Below, piece by piece: positions 51,347 to 60,584 of a stretch of DNA of 64,000 bases. Under the pieces are notes generated by a model. That model saw nothing but the letters and a program-made list of their open reading frames with translations, made no database searches and had not been told where the DNA came from. The DNA comes from Burkholderiales bacterium (lineage in GTDB: Bacteria; Pseudomonadota; Gammaproteobacteria; Burkholderiales; Ga0077523), in the NCBI GenBank assembly GCA_022843925.1, contig JALHMS010000005.1:124001-188000 (forward strand), given 5' to 3'. Both the position numbers and the translations under genes were made by a program. Numbering within the stretch: position 1 is the first letter of the stretch; each line of letters opens with the position of its first letter.

Positions 51347-52438
51347 ATGGCGGCAACCGTCGAAGCGATCCGCGAGAGGCTCTCGAGCCTCATCGATCCG
51401 TGGACCGGCCGGGATTACATCTCGGGCAAGGAAGTGCGGAACCTCCGCGTCGAGGGCGATCGCGTCCTCCTGGACCTCGTGCTGGGCTACCCGGCGAAGA
51501 GCGTGCTGGCCGAGATGCGGGACCGAGTGGCAGGCGCGATTGCCGAGGTGCCGGGCGTGGCTTCGGTGGAAGTGAATGCCTCGATGAAGATCGTGGCCCA
51601 CCAGGCCCAGCGGGGCGTGAAGCTGCTGGAGGGCGTGCGCAACGTGATCGCCGTGGCGTCGGGCAAGGGGGGCGTCGGCAAGTCGACCGTGGCCGTGAAT
51701 CTCGCGCTCGCACTGGCGGCGGAGGGTGCCCGGGTCGGGATCCTCGACGCCGACATCTACGGGCCCTCTCAGCCGCTCATGCTGGGTCTCCAGGGCCAGA
51801 AGCCGCAGTCACCCGATGGCAAGTCGATCTCCCCCATGGAGAATCACGGCATCCAGGCCATGTCGATCGGGTTCCTGATCGACGCCGAGCAGGCGGTCGC
51901 GTGGCGCGGCCCGATGGCCACCGGCGCGCTGGAGCAGCTCTTCCGCGACACCCGCTGGAACGACATCGACTACCTCATCGTCGACATGCCGCCGGGCACC
52001 GGCGACATCCAACTGACCCTTGCGCAGAAGGTGCCGGTCACGGGCGCCGTCGTGGTGACGACGCCCCAGGACATCGCCCTGCTGGATGCCCGGAAGGGGC
52101 TGAAGATGTTCGAGAAGGTGAACGTGCCCATCCTCGGCATCGTCGAGAACATGAGCACGCACGTATGCTCGAACTGCGGTCATGAAGAGCATGTATTCGG
52201 TGCGGGTGGCGGGGAGAAGATGGCGACGGATTACGGCGTGACGCTGCTGGGGTCGCTGCCGCTCGACATCCGGATCCGCGAGCAGGCCGATGCCGGCAAG
52301 CCGACCGTGGTGGCGGATCCGGAGAGCCGCCCGGCGCAGATCTACCGCGACATCGCCCGCCGCGTGGCGGTGAAGGTGGCGGATCTCGCGAAGGACTCCA
52401 GCGCGATCTTCCCGAAGATCGTGATCCAGAACACCTGA
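51347..52438 (+). CDS. apbC: Iron-sulfur cluster carrier ATPase (Mrp/ApbC/NBP35)
   Basis: The 363-residue protein has an N-terminal MIP18/DUF59-type domain (about 1-90). The P-loop ATPase has a deviant Walker [17 protein letters not shown], near residue 104, followed by [14 protein letters not shown] and [15 protein letters not shown]. The CxxC that binds a bridging Fe-S cluster is in [11 protein letters not shown]. It carries Fe-S clusters to apoproteins. A GAGG ribosome site lies before the ATG. It is divergent from metG, a common pairing in proteobacteria, and dcd follows after 86 bp. Confidence 0.94.
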   Translation: MAATVEAIRERLSSLIDPWTGRDYISGKEVRNLRVEGDRVLLDLVLGYPAKSVLAEMRDRVAGAIAEVPGVASVEVNASMKIVAHQAQRGVKLLEGVRNVIAVASGKGGVGKSTVAVNLALALAAEGARVGILDADIYGPSQPLMLGLQGQKPQSPDGKSISPMENHGIQAMSIGFLIDAEQAVAWRGPMATGALEQLFRDTRWNDIDYLIVDMPPGTGDIQLTLAQKVPVTGAVVVTTPQDIALLDARKGLKMFEKVNVPILGIVENMSTHVCSNCGHEEHVFGAGGGEKMATDYGVTLLGSLPLDIRIREQADAGKPTVVADPESRPAQIYRDIARRVAVKVADLAKDSSAIFPKIVIQNT

Positions 52439-52524
52439 ACGCCGTCGGCATCGCGGCGCCCGGTTGTGCGACGATTCCGCCTTCCCCGTTTTCGATTGCC
52501 CGACGCCGTGGAGCCCTGCCCCCG

Positions 52525-53097
52525 ATGAGCATCAAGTCCGACCGCTGGATCCGCCGCATGGCCGCCGAGCACGGCATGATCGAGCCCTTCGAGCCGCGCC
52601 AGGTGAAGGAGGTCAACGGCCAGCGGGTCGTGTCGTACGGCACGTCGAGCTACGGCTACGACATCCGGTGCTCCGACGAATTCAAGCTCTTCACGAACCT
52701 GAACTCGACGATCGTCGACCCGAAGAACTTCGATCCGAAGTCGTTCGTCGACGTGAAGGCCGACTACTGCATCATCCCGCCGAACTCGTTCGCACTCGCG
52801 CGCACGGTCGAGTACTTCCGCATCCCGCGGAACGTGCTCACCGTCTGCCTCGGCAAGTCCACCTATGCGCGCTGCGGGATCATCGTGAACGTCACGCCCT
52901 TCGAGCCGGAGTGGGAAGGGTATGTGACGCTGGAATTCTCGAACACAACGCCGCTGCCCGCGAAGATCTACGCGAACGAGGGCGTGGCGCAGGTGCTGTT
53001 CCTCGAGTCCGACCCCGACGACGTCTGCGAGACCTCCTACCGCGACCGGGGCGGGAAGTACCAGGGTCAGAGCGGCGTCACGCTGCCGAAGATCTGA
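52525..53097 (+). CDS. dcd: dCTP deaminase
   Basis: The 190-residue length and pattern match Dcd: [36 protein letters not shown], a [20 protein letters not shown] core with the catalytic Glu, and a C-terminal [20 protein letters not shown]. It deaminates dCTP to dUTP, supplying dUMP for thymidylate synthesis. thyA and folA lie about 4.5 kb downstream in the same window. No strong ribosome site precedes the ATG. Confidence 0.95.
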   Translation: MSIKSDRWIRRMAAEHGMIEPFEPRQVKEVNGQRVVSYGTSSYGYDIRCSDEFKLFTNLNSTIVDPKNFDPKSFVDVKADYCIIPPNSFALARTVEYFRIPRNVLTVCLGKSTYARCGIIVNVTPFEPEWEGYVTLEFSNTTPLPAKIYANEGVAQVLFLESDPDDVCETSYRDRGGKYQGQSGVTLPKI

Positions 53098-53259
53098 CGC
53101 GCCGCGCGTGAACGAACCTCCCCCTTCGCAACGCGGCAGTCTGCCGCGACACCTTCGGCCGGCCCTGCACGGCGTGGCGCATCGCGCCCGTCCTTCCGGC
53201 GTTTCCCGTCTCCACGTCTCCGCCATCGCGGAGTCCTCCCGCACAGGAGTGCCCTTCCC

Positions 53260-55503
53260 ATGAAATATCGCTTCCCCGTCGTCGTCATCGACGAGGACTA
53301 CCGCGCCGAGAACGCCTCCGGACTCGGCATCCGTGCGCTCGCCAAGGCCATCGAGGAAGAGGGTCTGGAGGTGCTGGGCGTCACGAGCTACGGCGACCTC
53401 TCGTCCTTCGCGCAGCAGCAGTCCCGCGCCTCGGCGTTCATCCTGTCGATCGACGACGAGGAGCTGTCCTCGCCCGAGGCGGCCGACAAGGCGATCGCGG
53501 ATCTGCGGAAATTCGTGAAGGAGATCCGGCTGCGCAACACCGACATCCCGATCTTCCTGCACGGCGAGACGCGGACGTCGCGGCACATCCCGAACGACGT
53601 GCTGCGCGAACTGCACGGCTTCATCCACATGTTTGAGGACACCCCGGAGTTCATCGCGCGCTACGTGGTGCGCGAGTCGCGGGCCTATCTCGATTCGCTC
53701 GCGCCGCCGTTCTTCCGGGCGCTCACGCACTACGCGGCCGACAGTTCGTACTCGTGGCACTGCCCGGGACACTCGGGTGGCGTGGCGTTCCTGAAGAGTC
53801 CGGTCGGCCAGATGTTCCACCAGTTCTTCGGCGAGAACCTCCTCCGCGCGGACGTGTGCAATGCGGTGGACGAACTGGGCGCGCTGCTCGATCACACGGG
53901 GCCCGTGGCGGCGTCCGAGCGCAATGCGGCGCGGATCTTCAATGCCGACCACTTGTTCTTCGTGACGAACGGCACCTCGACGTCGAACAAGATCGTGTGG
54001 CACTCGACGGTGGCGCCGGGCGATGTGGTGGTGGTGGACCGGAACTGTCACAAGTCGATCCTGCACGCGATCACGATGACCGGCGCCGTGCCGGTGTTCC
54101 TCACGCCCACGCGGAACCACTACGGGATCATCGGGCCGATCCCGCTCGAAGAGTTCCAGATCGAGACCATCCGGAAGAAGATCGAGGCGAACCCGTTCGT
54201 ACGCGGCAAGAACAAGAAGCCGCGGATCCTGACCATCACGCAGAGCACCTACGACGGCATCAGCTACAACGTCGAGACGCTGAAGCAGATGCTGGACGGC
54301 CACATCGACACGCTGCACTTCGACGAGGCGTGGCTGCCGCACGCGGCGTTTCACGACTTCTACGGCGACTATCACGCCATCGGCTACGAGCGGCCGCGAT
54401 GCAAGACGTCGATGATCTTCTCGACGCAGTCGACCCACAAGCTGCTGGCGGGACTCTCGCAGGCGTCGCAGATCCTGGTGCAGGACTCCGAGGGCCGGAA
54501 GCTCGACCGCGACGTCTTCAACGAGGCGTTCCTCATGCACACCTCCACCAGCCCGCAGTACGCGATCATCGCGTCGTGCGACGTGGCGGCGGCGATGATG
54601 GAGGCGCCCGGCGGCACGGCGCTCGTGGAGGAGTCGATCCTCGAGGCCATCGACTTCCGCCGCGCGATGCGAAAGGTGGACGCCGAGTTCGGCGCGGACT
54701 GGTGGTTCAAGGTCTGGGGCCCCGACTACCTGGCCGAGGAAGGCATCGGCACGCGCGAGGACTGGATGCTGCAGTCCGGCGACCGGTGGCACGGCTTCGG
54801 GAACATCGCGCCCGGATTCAACATGCTGGACCCGATCAAGGCGACGGTGATCACCCCGGGCCTCGGCGTCGACGGCGACTTCTCCGAGCCGGGCATCCCG
54901 GCGGCCATCGTGACGAAGTACCTGTCCGAGCACGGGGTCATCGTCGAGAAGACCGGCCTGTACTCCTTCTTCATCATGTTCACCATCGGCATCACGAAGG
55001 GCCGGTGGAACACGCTGGTGACCGAGCTGCAGCAGTTCAAGGACGACTACGACGGCAATCAGCCGCTGTGGCGCGTGCTGCCCGAGTTCGTCGCGAAGCA
55101 CCCGCGCTACGAACGCGTCGGCCTCCGTGACCTCTGCGCGCAGATCCACGAGATCTACCGGCGCAACGACGTCGCCCGCCTCACCACCGAGATGTACCTT
55201 TCGAACATGGAGCCGGCCATGCGCCCGGCCGATGCGTTCGCGCGGATGGCGCACCGGGAGATCGAGCGTGTGCCGGTGGACCAGCTCGAGGGCCGCGTGA
55301 CGGCCGTGCTGCTGACGCCGTACCCGCCGGGCATCCCGCTGCTCATTCCGGGCGAGCGCTTCAATGCGACGATCGTGCGGTATCTGCAGTTCGCGCGCGA
55401 ATTCAACATGGCCTTTCCGGGCTTCGAGACCGAGATCCACGGCCTCGTGGATCAGTCCGAGGACGGCAAGCTCACCTACTACGTGGACTGCGTGCCCGCG
55501 TAA
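53260..55503 (+). CDS. Arginine/lysine/ornithine decarboxylase (PLP, fold type I)
   Basis: The 747-residue protein has the three-part layout of the large inducible/biosynthetic decarboxylases. There is an N-terminal flavodoxin-like wing domain (FPVVVIDEDYRAENASG), a PLP domain with Lys394 in STQSTHKLLAGLSQ and DEAWLPHAAF, and a C-terminal domain (VTAVLLTPYPPGIPLLIPGE). The wing domain helps decamer assembly in this family. The exact amino acid is not decided by sequence; in betaproteobacteria such genes are usually annotated as arginine or lysine decarboxylases. GGAG lies before the ATG. The following LysR gene is convergent, with 13 bp between stops. Confidence 0.9.
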   Translation: MKYRFPVVVIDEDYRAENASGLGIRALAKAIEEEGLEVLGVTSYGDLSSFAQQQSRASAFILSIDDEELSSPEAADKAIADLRKFVKEIRLRNTDIPIFLHGETRTSRHIPNDVLRELHGFIHMFEDTPEFIARYVVRESRAYLDSLAPPFFRALTHYAADSSYSWHCPGHSGGVAFLKSPVGQMFHQFFGENLLRADVCNAVDELGALLDHTGPVAASERNAARIFNADHLFFVTNGTSTSNKIVWHSTVAPGDVVVVDRNCHKSILHAITMTGAVPVFLTPTRNHYGIIGPIPLEEFQIETIRKKIEANPFVRGKNKKPRILTITQSTYDGISYNVETLKQMLDGHIDTLHFDEAWLPHAAFHDFYGDYHAIGYERPRCKTSMIFSTQSTHKLLAGLSQASQILVQDSEGRKLDRDVFNEAFLMHTSTSPQYAIIASCDVAAAMMEAPGGTALVEESILEAIDFRRAMRKVDAEFGADWWFKVWGPDYLAEEGIGTREDWMLQSGDRWHGFGNIAPGFNMLDPIKATVITPGLGVDGDFSEPGIPAAIVTKYLSEHGVIVEKTGLYSFFIMFTIGITKGRWNTLVTELQQFKDDYDGNQPLWRVLPEFVAKHPRYERVGLRDLCAQIHEIYRRNDVARLTTEMYLSNMEPAMRPADAFARMAHREIERVPVDQLEGRVTAVLLTPYPPGIPLLIPGERFNATIVRYLQFAREFNMAFPGFETEIHGLVDQSEDGKLTYYVDCVPA

Positions 55504-55516
55504 TCCCGGTGTCGGA

Positions 55517-56464
55517 TCAGGCGGTGGTTTCCGCCGTGGCGCGCTGCCTGGCGCCGCGGCTCGCCGGCCGCCGCTCGACCGGACGTCGGGTCCAGAGGTC
55601 CCGCAGCAACTCCACGAGGGCCCGCACGACGGGGTCCGCCGCGCGGGAGCGCAGGTGGATGAACTGAAGCCGCGTGGACAGCCGCACATCGCCCCAGAGG
55701 CACACCTCCCCGGCGGCCTCCCGGGCGAAGGCGAGATCCTCGCGCATCAGGGCGAGGCCGAGGCCTGCCACGACGAGTGACCCGACGACGAACTCGTCGT
55801 CCGCTTCCATCACCCGGGTCGGCGCGATGCCGTGCTCCTTGAAGAGAGCGCTCGCTAGCTGATAGTGCGTGCTCACGTCGGGTGTCATGATCCACGGCTC
55901 TGCGGCCATGTCCGCCCAGCGCGCTTTCGCGACGCGGTCACGCCAGGCGGCCGGGGCGACGATGCGATAGGTGATGTCCCTCAGCACGACGGCGTTCACG
56001 GACGGATGCGCGAGATCCCCGTAGTAGAAGCTCGCATCCAGCCCGCCGTCGCGGACCTTCCCGAACGCGAGCCCGGACACCTCGTGGTGAAACTCGATGA
56101 CCATGTGAGGGTGCCGTTCGACAGCGGCGCCCATGAGTTCGCCGACGCGGATGAACTCGGGATCGGACACCGTGCCCACCCGCAACACGCCGGCGATCTC
56201 GCCGCGGATCGCGAGTGCCTCGTCCTGCAGGGCCTGGGCACCCGCCAACAGCCGACGCGCCCCCTCGAGAAGGCGCGTGCCGGCGGGCGTGAGCGCCATG
56301 CCGCTCGAACGCCGCTCGAAGAGCGCCAGGCCGAGGGTCTGTTCGAGAGCCTTGATCTGACCGCTCAGGGCCGGCTGGCTCAGGTGCAGTCGCTCCGCCG
56401 CGCGCGTCAGGTGCCCTAGTTCGGCGACCACCACGAAACTGCGCAACTGATAGAGCTCCAGCAC
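55517..56464 (-). CDS. LysR family transcriptional regulator
   Basis: The 315-residue regulator has an N-terminal winged helix-turn-helix (MLELYQLRSFVVVAELGHLT, RLHLSQPALSGQIKALEQTL). An effector-binding domain follows, containing AGVLRVGTVSDPEFIRVGEL and LVVAGLGLALMREDLA. It ends convergent with the decarboxylase gene and is divergent from the small unknown gene at 56657. It likely controls itself and that divergent gene, or the decarboxylase. The effector is unknown. Confidence 0.9.
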   Translation of the reverse strand: MLELYQLRSFVVVAELGHLTRAAERLHLSQPALSGQIKALEQTLGLALFERRSSGMALTPAGTRLLEGARRLLAGAQALQDEALAIRGEIAGVLRVGTVSDPEFIRVGELMGAAVERHPHMVIEFHHEVSGLAFGKVRDGGLDASFYYGDLAHPSVNAVVLRDITYRIVAPAAWRDRVAKARWADMAAEPWIMTPDVSTHYQLASALFKEHGIAPTRVMEADDEFVVGSLVVAGLGLALMREDLAFAREAAGEVCLWGDVRLSTRLQFIHLRSRAADPVVRALVELLRDLWTRRPVERRPASRGARQRATAETTA

Positions 56465-56539
56465 GACCCTCTCCCGATACCTTCGACAGGCACGATCCTA
56501 GCACGCCATGGTGCGCTGCGGCATCGATGGTGATGCGCT

Positions 56540-56554
56540 ATCGAAAAAACCGAT
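56540..56554. promoter_or_regulatory. Candidate LysR-type T-N11-A binding site
   Basis: ATCGAAAAAACCGAT contains TCGAAAAAACCGA, a dyad of the T-N11-A form used by LysR regulators. It lies 76 bp from the LysR start, in the divergent promoter region. Such motifs occur by chance, so this is only a candidate. Confidence 0.25.
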
Positions 56555-56656
56555 CAAGGCGATTCGAAGATGCGATTGGCCCCGGGCCGAATGCGTCCGA
56601 TAAAGTCGGAAGTGCCCGGTTTTCCGGGAGATTTTTCGAGAATGCGAGGTGTGAAG

Positions 56657-57013
56657 ATGAATGCTCAATCGCTTTGGAATGGTCGTCGCGGACTCCTGAT
56701 GGCCAGTGCCACGCCGGGAAGCGCTGCCGCCTATCAGGCTGGGGCTGTGGCGGACAGCCAGATCGTGGTGCAGCGCAATATGACCACAAATGCCGCGCCG
56801 GGTCGTGCCGGACAGGGCGATGGTTTCGCCCTGATGTCGCTGGTCACCGAGCGCATCGCCCAGTTCTTCGACGAACTCGACGCGCTGGCCTGGAGTCGGC
56901 AGCAGCGAAGCTGCGAAGCCTGGCTGGCCGGCTCCCAGAATCTGGCGGAACTGGAAACCCGGGTGCGACAGTTGGACGGCAGCCACGGGCTGTCCGGCCG
57001 GGCGCTGTGGTGA
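56657..57013 (+). CDS. Small hypothetical protein
   Basis: The 118-residue frame starts at an ATG with GAGG 7 bp before it. It shows MNAQSLWNGRRGLLMASATP, an Asn/Thr-rich middle and helices (LMSLVTERIAQFFDELDALA, SRQQRSCEAWLAGSQNLAEL). No signal peptide or family was recognised. Codon use resembles genuine genes in the window but the evidence is moderate. It is divergent from the LysR gene, 193 bp away, and may be its target. A tiny membrane-protein frame follows after 46 bp. Confidence 0.5.
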   Translation: MNAQSLWNGRRGLLMASATPGSAAAYQAGAVADSQIVVQRNMTTNAAPGRAGQGDGFALMSLVTERIAQFFDELDALAWSRQQRSCEAWLAGSQNLAELETRVRQLDGSHGLSGRALW

Positions 57014-57059
57014 CGACGCTTCGCAATCGACTCCGGAAGTCGGAAGGCCGGGGGCGATC

Positions 57060-57212
57060 GTGAGGACGCGGGAGCAGTGGCTCGCGCTCGCGGTCCTGCT
57101 GGGATGCCTGGTCTTCCTCGACGTGGCGCCGCCGGAGTTCGCGTTCGACAGCGCTGTGGTCCCGGTGCGGGCACCGATTGCCGCGGTCGTCGGGCGCTTC
57201 ACCAGTCCGTGA
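57060..57212 (+). CDS. Possible 50-residue membrane protein
   Basis: A short frame with GTG start, preceded by a purine-rich stretch (GGAAGG near 57042), encodes VRTREQWLALAVLLGCLVFL and ends RFTSP. The first half is a clear membrane helix. It lies 46 bp downstream of the hypothetical gene in the same direction and ends 40 bp from the convergent folA stop. The pattern suits a small inner-membrane protein, but the frame is short and may be fortuitous. Confidence 0.35.
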   Translation: MRTREQWLALAVLLGCLVFLDVAPPEFAFDSAVVPVRAPIAAVVGRFTSP

Positions 57213-57252
57213 CGGCGGCGTCCTGCAAATCATCCTCGGAGGCGACTCCGGG

Positions 57253-57765
57253 TCAGCGGGTGGCCATCCGCTCGTAGTCGACGAATGCGAAGCCCGGGGC
57301 ACCATCCGCATCTCCCGGCGCGTGGGAATCGCGTGCCGCTTCCCGCCACACCAGGGTGTCCACTTGCGGGAAGTACGCATCACCGTCGGGGCTGGCGTCC
57401 ACTTCCGTGACGAGCAGGCGATGCGCGAGCGGGAGCGCCGCCCGGTAGATCTCCCCGCCGCCGATCACGAACACATCGGGCGCATCGCCTGCGGCGGCGA
57501 TGGCGTCCTCCAGGGATGCCGCGACGACGGCCCCCGGGACCACGTAGCCCGCCTGGCGGGAAACGATCACGGAGCGTCTCCCCGGCAGCAGCCGCCCGAT
57601 CGACTCGTATGTCTTCCGTCCCATGATCATCACGTGGCCCATCGTCAGGGCCTTGAACCGCTTCAGGTCTTCGGGCAACCGCCACGGCAGCGTGCCGTCC
57701 CGACCGATGACGCCGTTGCGGCCCACCGCCACGATGATCGAAACGCGCGGCCCGATGTTTCCCAT
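57253..57765 (-). CDS. folA: Dihydrofolate reductase
   Basis: The 170-residue protein matches FolA: VSIIVAVGRNGVIGRDGTLP, WRLPEDLKRFKALTMGH with the catalytic acid, MIMGRKTYESIGRLLPGR and FVIGGGEIYRAALPL. It reduces dihydrofolate with NADPH, restoring tetrahydrofolate used by thymidylate synthase. It lies 3 bp downstream of thyA, a common folate operon. The ATG at 57765 fits family length. Confidence 0.95.
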   Translation of the reverse strand: MGNIGPRVSIIVAVGRNGVIGRDGTLPWRLPEDLKRFKALTMGHVMIMGRKTYESIGRLLPGRRSVIVSRQAGYVVPGAVVAASLEDAIAAAGDAPDVFVIGGGEIYRAALPLAHRLLVTEVDASPDGDAYFPQVDTLVWREAARDSHAPGDADGAPGFAFVDYERMATR

Positions 57766-57768
57766 CGT

Positions 57769-58563
57769 CTAGACCGCCACCGGCGCCTTGATCGCCGGGT
57801 GCGGGTCGTAGCCTGACAGCGTGACGTCCTCGTACGTGAACGCGAAGAGATCCCGCACCTCCGGATTCAGCGTGAGCGTCGGCAGTGGCCGAGGGCTGCG
57901 CGACAGTTGTTCACGTGCCTGATCCAGATGATTCGTGTAGAGATGTGTGTCGCCGAACGTGTGGATGAACTCGCCGGGCGCGAGCCCCGTCACCTGCGCG
58001 ACCATCAATGTGAGCAGGGCATAGGAGGCGATGTTGAACGGCACGCCCAGGAAGAGATCGGCGCTGCGCTGGTAGAGCTGGCAGGAGAGCCGCCCTTCCG
58101 CCACGTAGAACTGGAAGAGCGCGTGGCAGGGCGAGAGCGCCATGCGCGGGAGGTCGGTCGGATTCCATGCCGTGACGATCAGGCGCCGCGAGTCGGGATT
58201 GCGGCGGATGTCGGCGACGACCTGCGCGATCTGGTCGATGGAGCCGCCGTCGGCCGCGGGCCACGACCGCCACTGGTGTCCGTAGACCGGCCCCAGCTCG
58301 CCGTTCTCGTCCGCCCATTCGTCCCAGATGCTGACGCCGTTCTCCTTCAGATAGCGGATGTTCGTCTCGCCCTTCAGGAACCACAGCAGCTCGTGCACGA
58401 TGGACTTCATGTGCACCTTCTTGGTGGTGACCAGCGGGAACCCCTGGGCGAGGTCGAAGCGCAGCTGCGCGCCGAAGATCGAGAGCGTGCCGGTGCCGGT
58501 GCGATCGGACTTGCGCGTGCCGGTGTCGAGCACGGTGCGCATGAGGTCGAGGTACTGCTGCAT
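57769..58563 (-). CDS. thyA: Thymidylate synthase
   Basis: At 264 residues it equals the length of E. coli ThyA. The catalytic Cys146 lies in [44 protein letters not shown] and [19 protein letters not shown] are family hallmarks. It converts dUMP to dTMP with methylene-tetrahydrofolate. The ATG at 58563 starts [15 protein letters not shown]; upstream in-frame starts fall outside the family. It is divergent from aroC, with 185 bp between them. Confidence 0.97.
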   Translation of the reverse strand: MQQYLDLMRTVLDTGTRKSDRTGTGTLSIFGAQLRFDLAQGFPLVTTKKVHMKSIVHELLWFLKGETNIRYLKENGVSIWDEWADENGELGPVYGHQWRSWPAADGGSIDQIAQVVADIRRNPDSRRLIVTAWNPTDLPRMALSPCHALFQFYVAEGRLSCQLYQRSADLFLGVPFNIASYALLTLMVAQVTGLAPGEFIHTFGDTHLYTNHLDQAREQLSRSPRPLPTLTLNPEVRDLFAFTYEDVTLSGYDPHPAIKAPVAV

Positions 58564-58748
58564 GGGGTCTCCGGCGGGCTGGGGCGATGCGTGAAGCTCG
58601 AGCTTGCGGATTCTAGTGGCGACCATGGCGGACCGCCATGTCGCATGCGCCGGACGGGCCTGCGCAAACCAGCGATGGGGCGGTCGCAGAAGGCGTCAGC
58701 GAGAGGGTGCGTGTTAGCATCCCGTCCCCCTTTGGTCGGAGCCGCGCG

Positions 58749-59912
58749 ATGTCGGGCAACACTCTCGGACGTCTCTTCTGCGTCACGTCCTTCGGCGAGA
58801 GCCATGGCCCCGCGATCGGATGCGTCGTCGATGGTTGCCCTCCCGGGCTCGCGCTGTCCGAAGCCGACATCCAGCCCGAGTTGGATCGCCGCAAGCCCGG
58901 CACCTCCAGGTTCGTCACGCAGCGGAAGGAATCCGACACCGTCGAGATCCTCTCCGGTGTCTTCGAAGGCCGCACCACCGGCACGCCGATCGCCATGCTG
59001 ATCCGCAACACGGACCAGCGCAGCCAGGACTACGGCAACATCGTCGAGAGTTTCCGTCCCGGCCACGCCGACTACACCTACTGGCAGAAGTACGGCATCC
59101 GCGATCATCGCGGCGGTGGCCGTCAGTCCGCGCGCGAAACCGCCGTGCGCGTCGCTGCGGGTGCCGTGGCGAAGAAGTGGCTGCGCGAACGCTTCGGCGT
59201 CGAGGTGCGCGGCTACCTGTCGCAGCTCGGCCCGATCCCGATCGGTTTCCGCAGCTGGGACGACGTGCACGGGAACCCCTTCTTCAGCGCAGATCCGGAA
59301 GCCGTCGCCGGGCTCGAGGATTTCATGGACCGCCTGCGCAAGTCGGGCGATTCCGCGGGCGCCAAGGTGACCGTCGTCGCGACGGGTGTTCCGGTGGGCT
59401 GGGGCGAGCCGGTGGACGACAAGCTCGACGCCGACATCGCCTACGCGATGATGGGCATCAATGCGGTGAAGGGCGTCGAGATCGGCGCGGGCTTCGCGTC
59501 CGTCTCGCAGAAGGGCACCGAGCACGGCGACGAGATGACCACGGAGGGCTTTCTCTCGAACCACGCGGGCGGCATCCTGGGCGGCATATCGACCGGCCAG
59601 GACATCATCGTCCACGTGGCGATCAAGCCGACGTCGAGCATCCGTCTCGCGCGCCGGTCGATCGACAAGGCCGGCAACCCGGTGACCGTCGAGACGTTCG
59701 GACGTCACGATCCGTGCGTCGGCATCCGTGCGACGCCGATCGCCGAGGCGATGCTTGCGACGGTGCTGATGGACCACGCGCTGCGCCATCGGGCCCAGAA
59801 CGCCGATGTCTCCGTGACGACGCCGCGCATCGCCGCTGCCGCACCCGAGGGCGCGCGCGACCGCCATCCGCTGCAGCCGTCGCGCCAGTCCACCGACCCG
59901 GACCGCGTGTAG
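58749..59912 (+). CDS. aroC: Chorismate synthase
   Basis: The 387-residue protein has the three chorismate synthase signatures: [19 protein letters not shown], then [20 protein letters not shown], and [17 protein letters not shown]. It makes chorismate from 5-enolpyruvylshikimate 3-phosphate with reduced FMN. The ATG at 58749 lies just after a GTCGGAG sequence. Downstream genes for a membrane protein (74 bp later) and an MFS transporter run in the same direction. Confidence 0.97.
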   Translation: MSGNTLGRLFCVTSFGESHGPAIGCVVDGCPPGLALSEADIQPELDRRKPGTSRFVTQRKESDTVEILSGVFEGRTTGTPIAMLIRNTDQRSQDYGNIVESFRPGHADYTYWQKYGIRDHRGGGRQSARETAVRVAAGAVAKKWLRERFGVEVRGYLSQLGPIPIGFRSWDDVHGNPFFSADPEAVAGLEDFMDRLRKSGDSAGAKVTVVATGVPVGWGEPVDDKLDADIAYAMMGINAVKGVEIGAGFASVSQKGTEHGDEMTTEGFLSNHAGGILGGISTGQDIIVHVAIKPTSSIRLARRSIDKAGNPVTVETFGRHDPCVGIRATPIAEAMLATVLMDHALRHRAQNADVSVTTPRIAAAAPEGARDRHPLQPSRQSTDPDRV

Positions 59913-59986
59913 GGAGACGCTGACCTGTTCCCGCGGTCGCGGCGGCTTCGGATGCCTCGTCAGTCGCAGTCCCGCGGATCCGCCCG

Positions 59987-60523
59987 ATGAATCCCATCGA
60001 CCGGCTGCGCGAGATCCATGAGTCCGACTGGAATCCGTGTCCGCCCCTCCACGCAGCGGGCGTCCTCCTGTTCGCCGTGATCTGCGCGTACTTCGCCCAC
60101 ACGGGGGATCGCTGGGTGCCGCTGCTCGACGGCGCCAACCTGGCCTTCCACGAGGCCGGGCATCCGCTGGCAGGCCTGTTCCTCGGTGGGTGGGCGGCGG
60201 TCTATGGCGGAACCTTCGCCCAGTTGGTGTTCCCCGCAGTGGTTGCGGGGCGTGGCTGGCGGCGGCGCGAGATCGCGGTCTGTGCGCTCGGTGTGGTCTG
60301 GCTGTGCGAGAACCTCTGGAACATCGCCCGATACATGGCTGACGCCCGCACCCAGGCGTTGCCGCTGGTGGGTGGAGGCGATCACGATTGGACCGAGATC
60401 CTCACCCGTTGGGGCGTGCTGCACCTGGATGGCTCCCTCGCCGGTCTGGTGCGCCTGATCGGATGGCTCGGCATGCTGGCCGTGCTCGGCTGGGTGGCCT
60501 GGCGCATGGCCTCGGACCGTTGA
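59987..60523 (+). CDS. Membrane protein with HExxH motif (M50-like hypothetical)
   Basis: The 178-residue protein has about four hydrophobic segments (for example AAGVLLFAVICAYFA, and GLVRLIGWLGMLAVLGWVAW). It carries HEAGH at residues 55-59 inside LAFHEAGHPLAGLFLG. HExxH within or next to a membrane helix is the hallmark of site-2-protease-type M50 peptidases. The usual LDG/NPDG third-ligand motif was not found; LLDG precedes HEAGH, and GGGDHDW near residue 127 is a possible substitute. It may be an inactive or divergent member. It lies 74 bp after aroC and ends 61 bp before the MFS gene. Confidence 0.6.
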   Translation: MNPIDRLREIHESDWNPCPPLHAAGVLLFAVICAYFAHTGDRWVPLLDGANLAFHEAGHPLAGLFLGGWAAVYGGTFAQLVFPAVVAGRGWRRREIAVCALGVVWLCENLWNIARYMADARTQALPLVGGGDHDWTEILTRWGVLHLDGSLAGLVRLIGWLGMLAVLGWVAWRMASDR

Positions 60524-60584
60524 CTCGCATGAACGCCGCGCGGCGCAGTGCGGGGCGGCGGCTGCAACGGCGGGGGGCGCGGTC

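Noticed and set aside
52342-55689. Minus-strand open frame of about 1100 codons opposite mrp, dcd and the decarboxylase gene
   Set aside because: Antisense to three conserved genes, with no domain or signal recognised.
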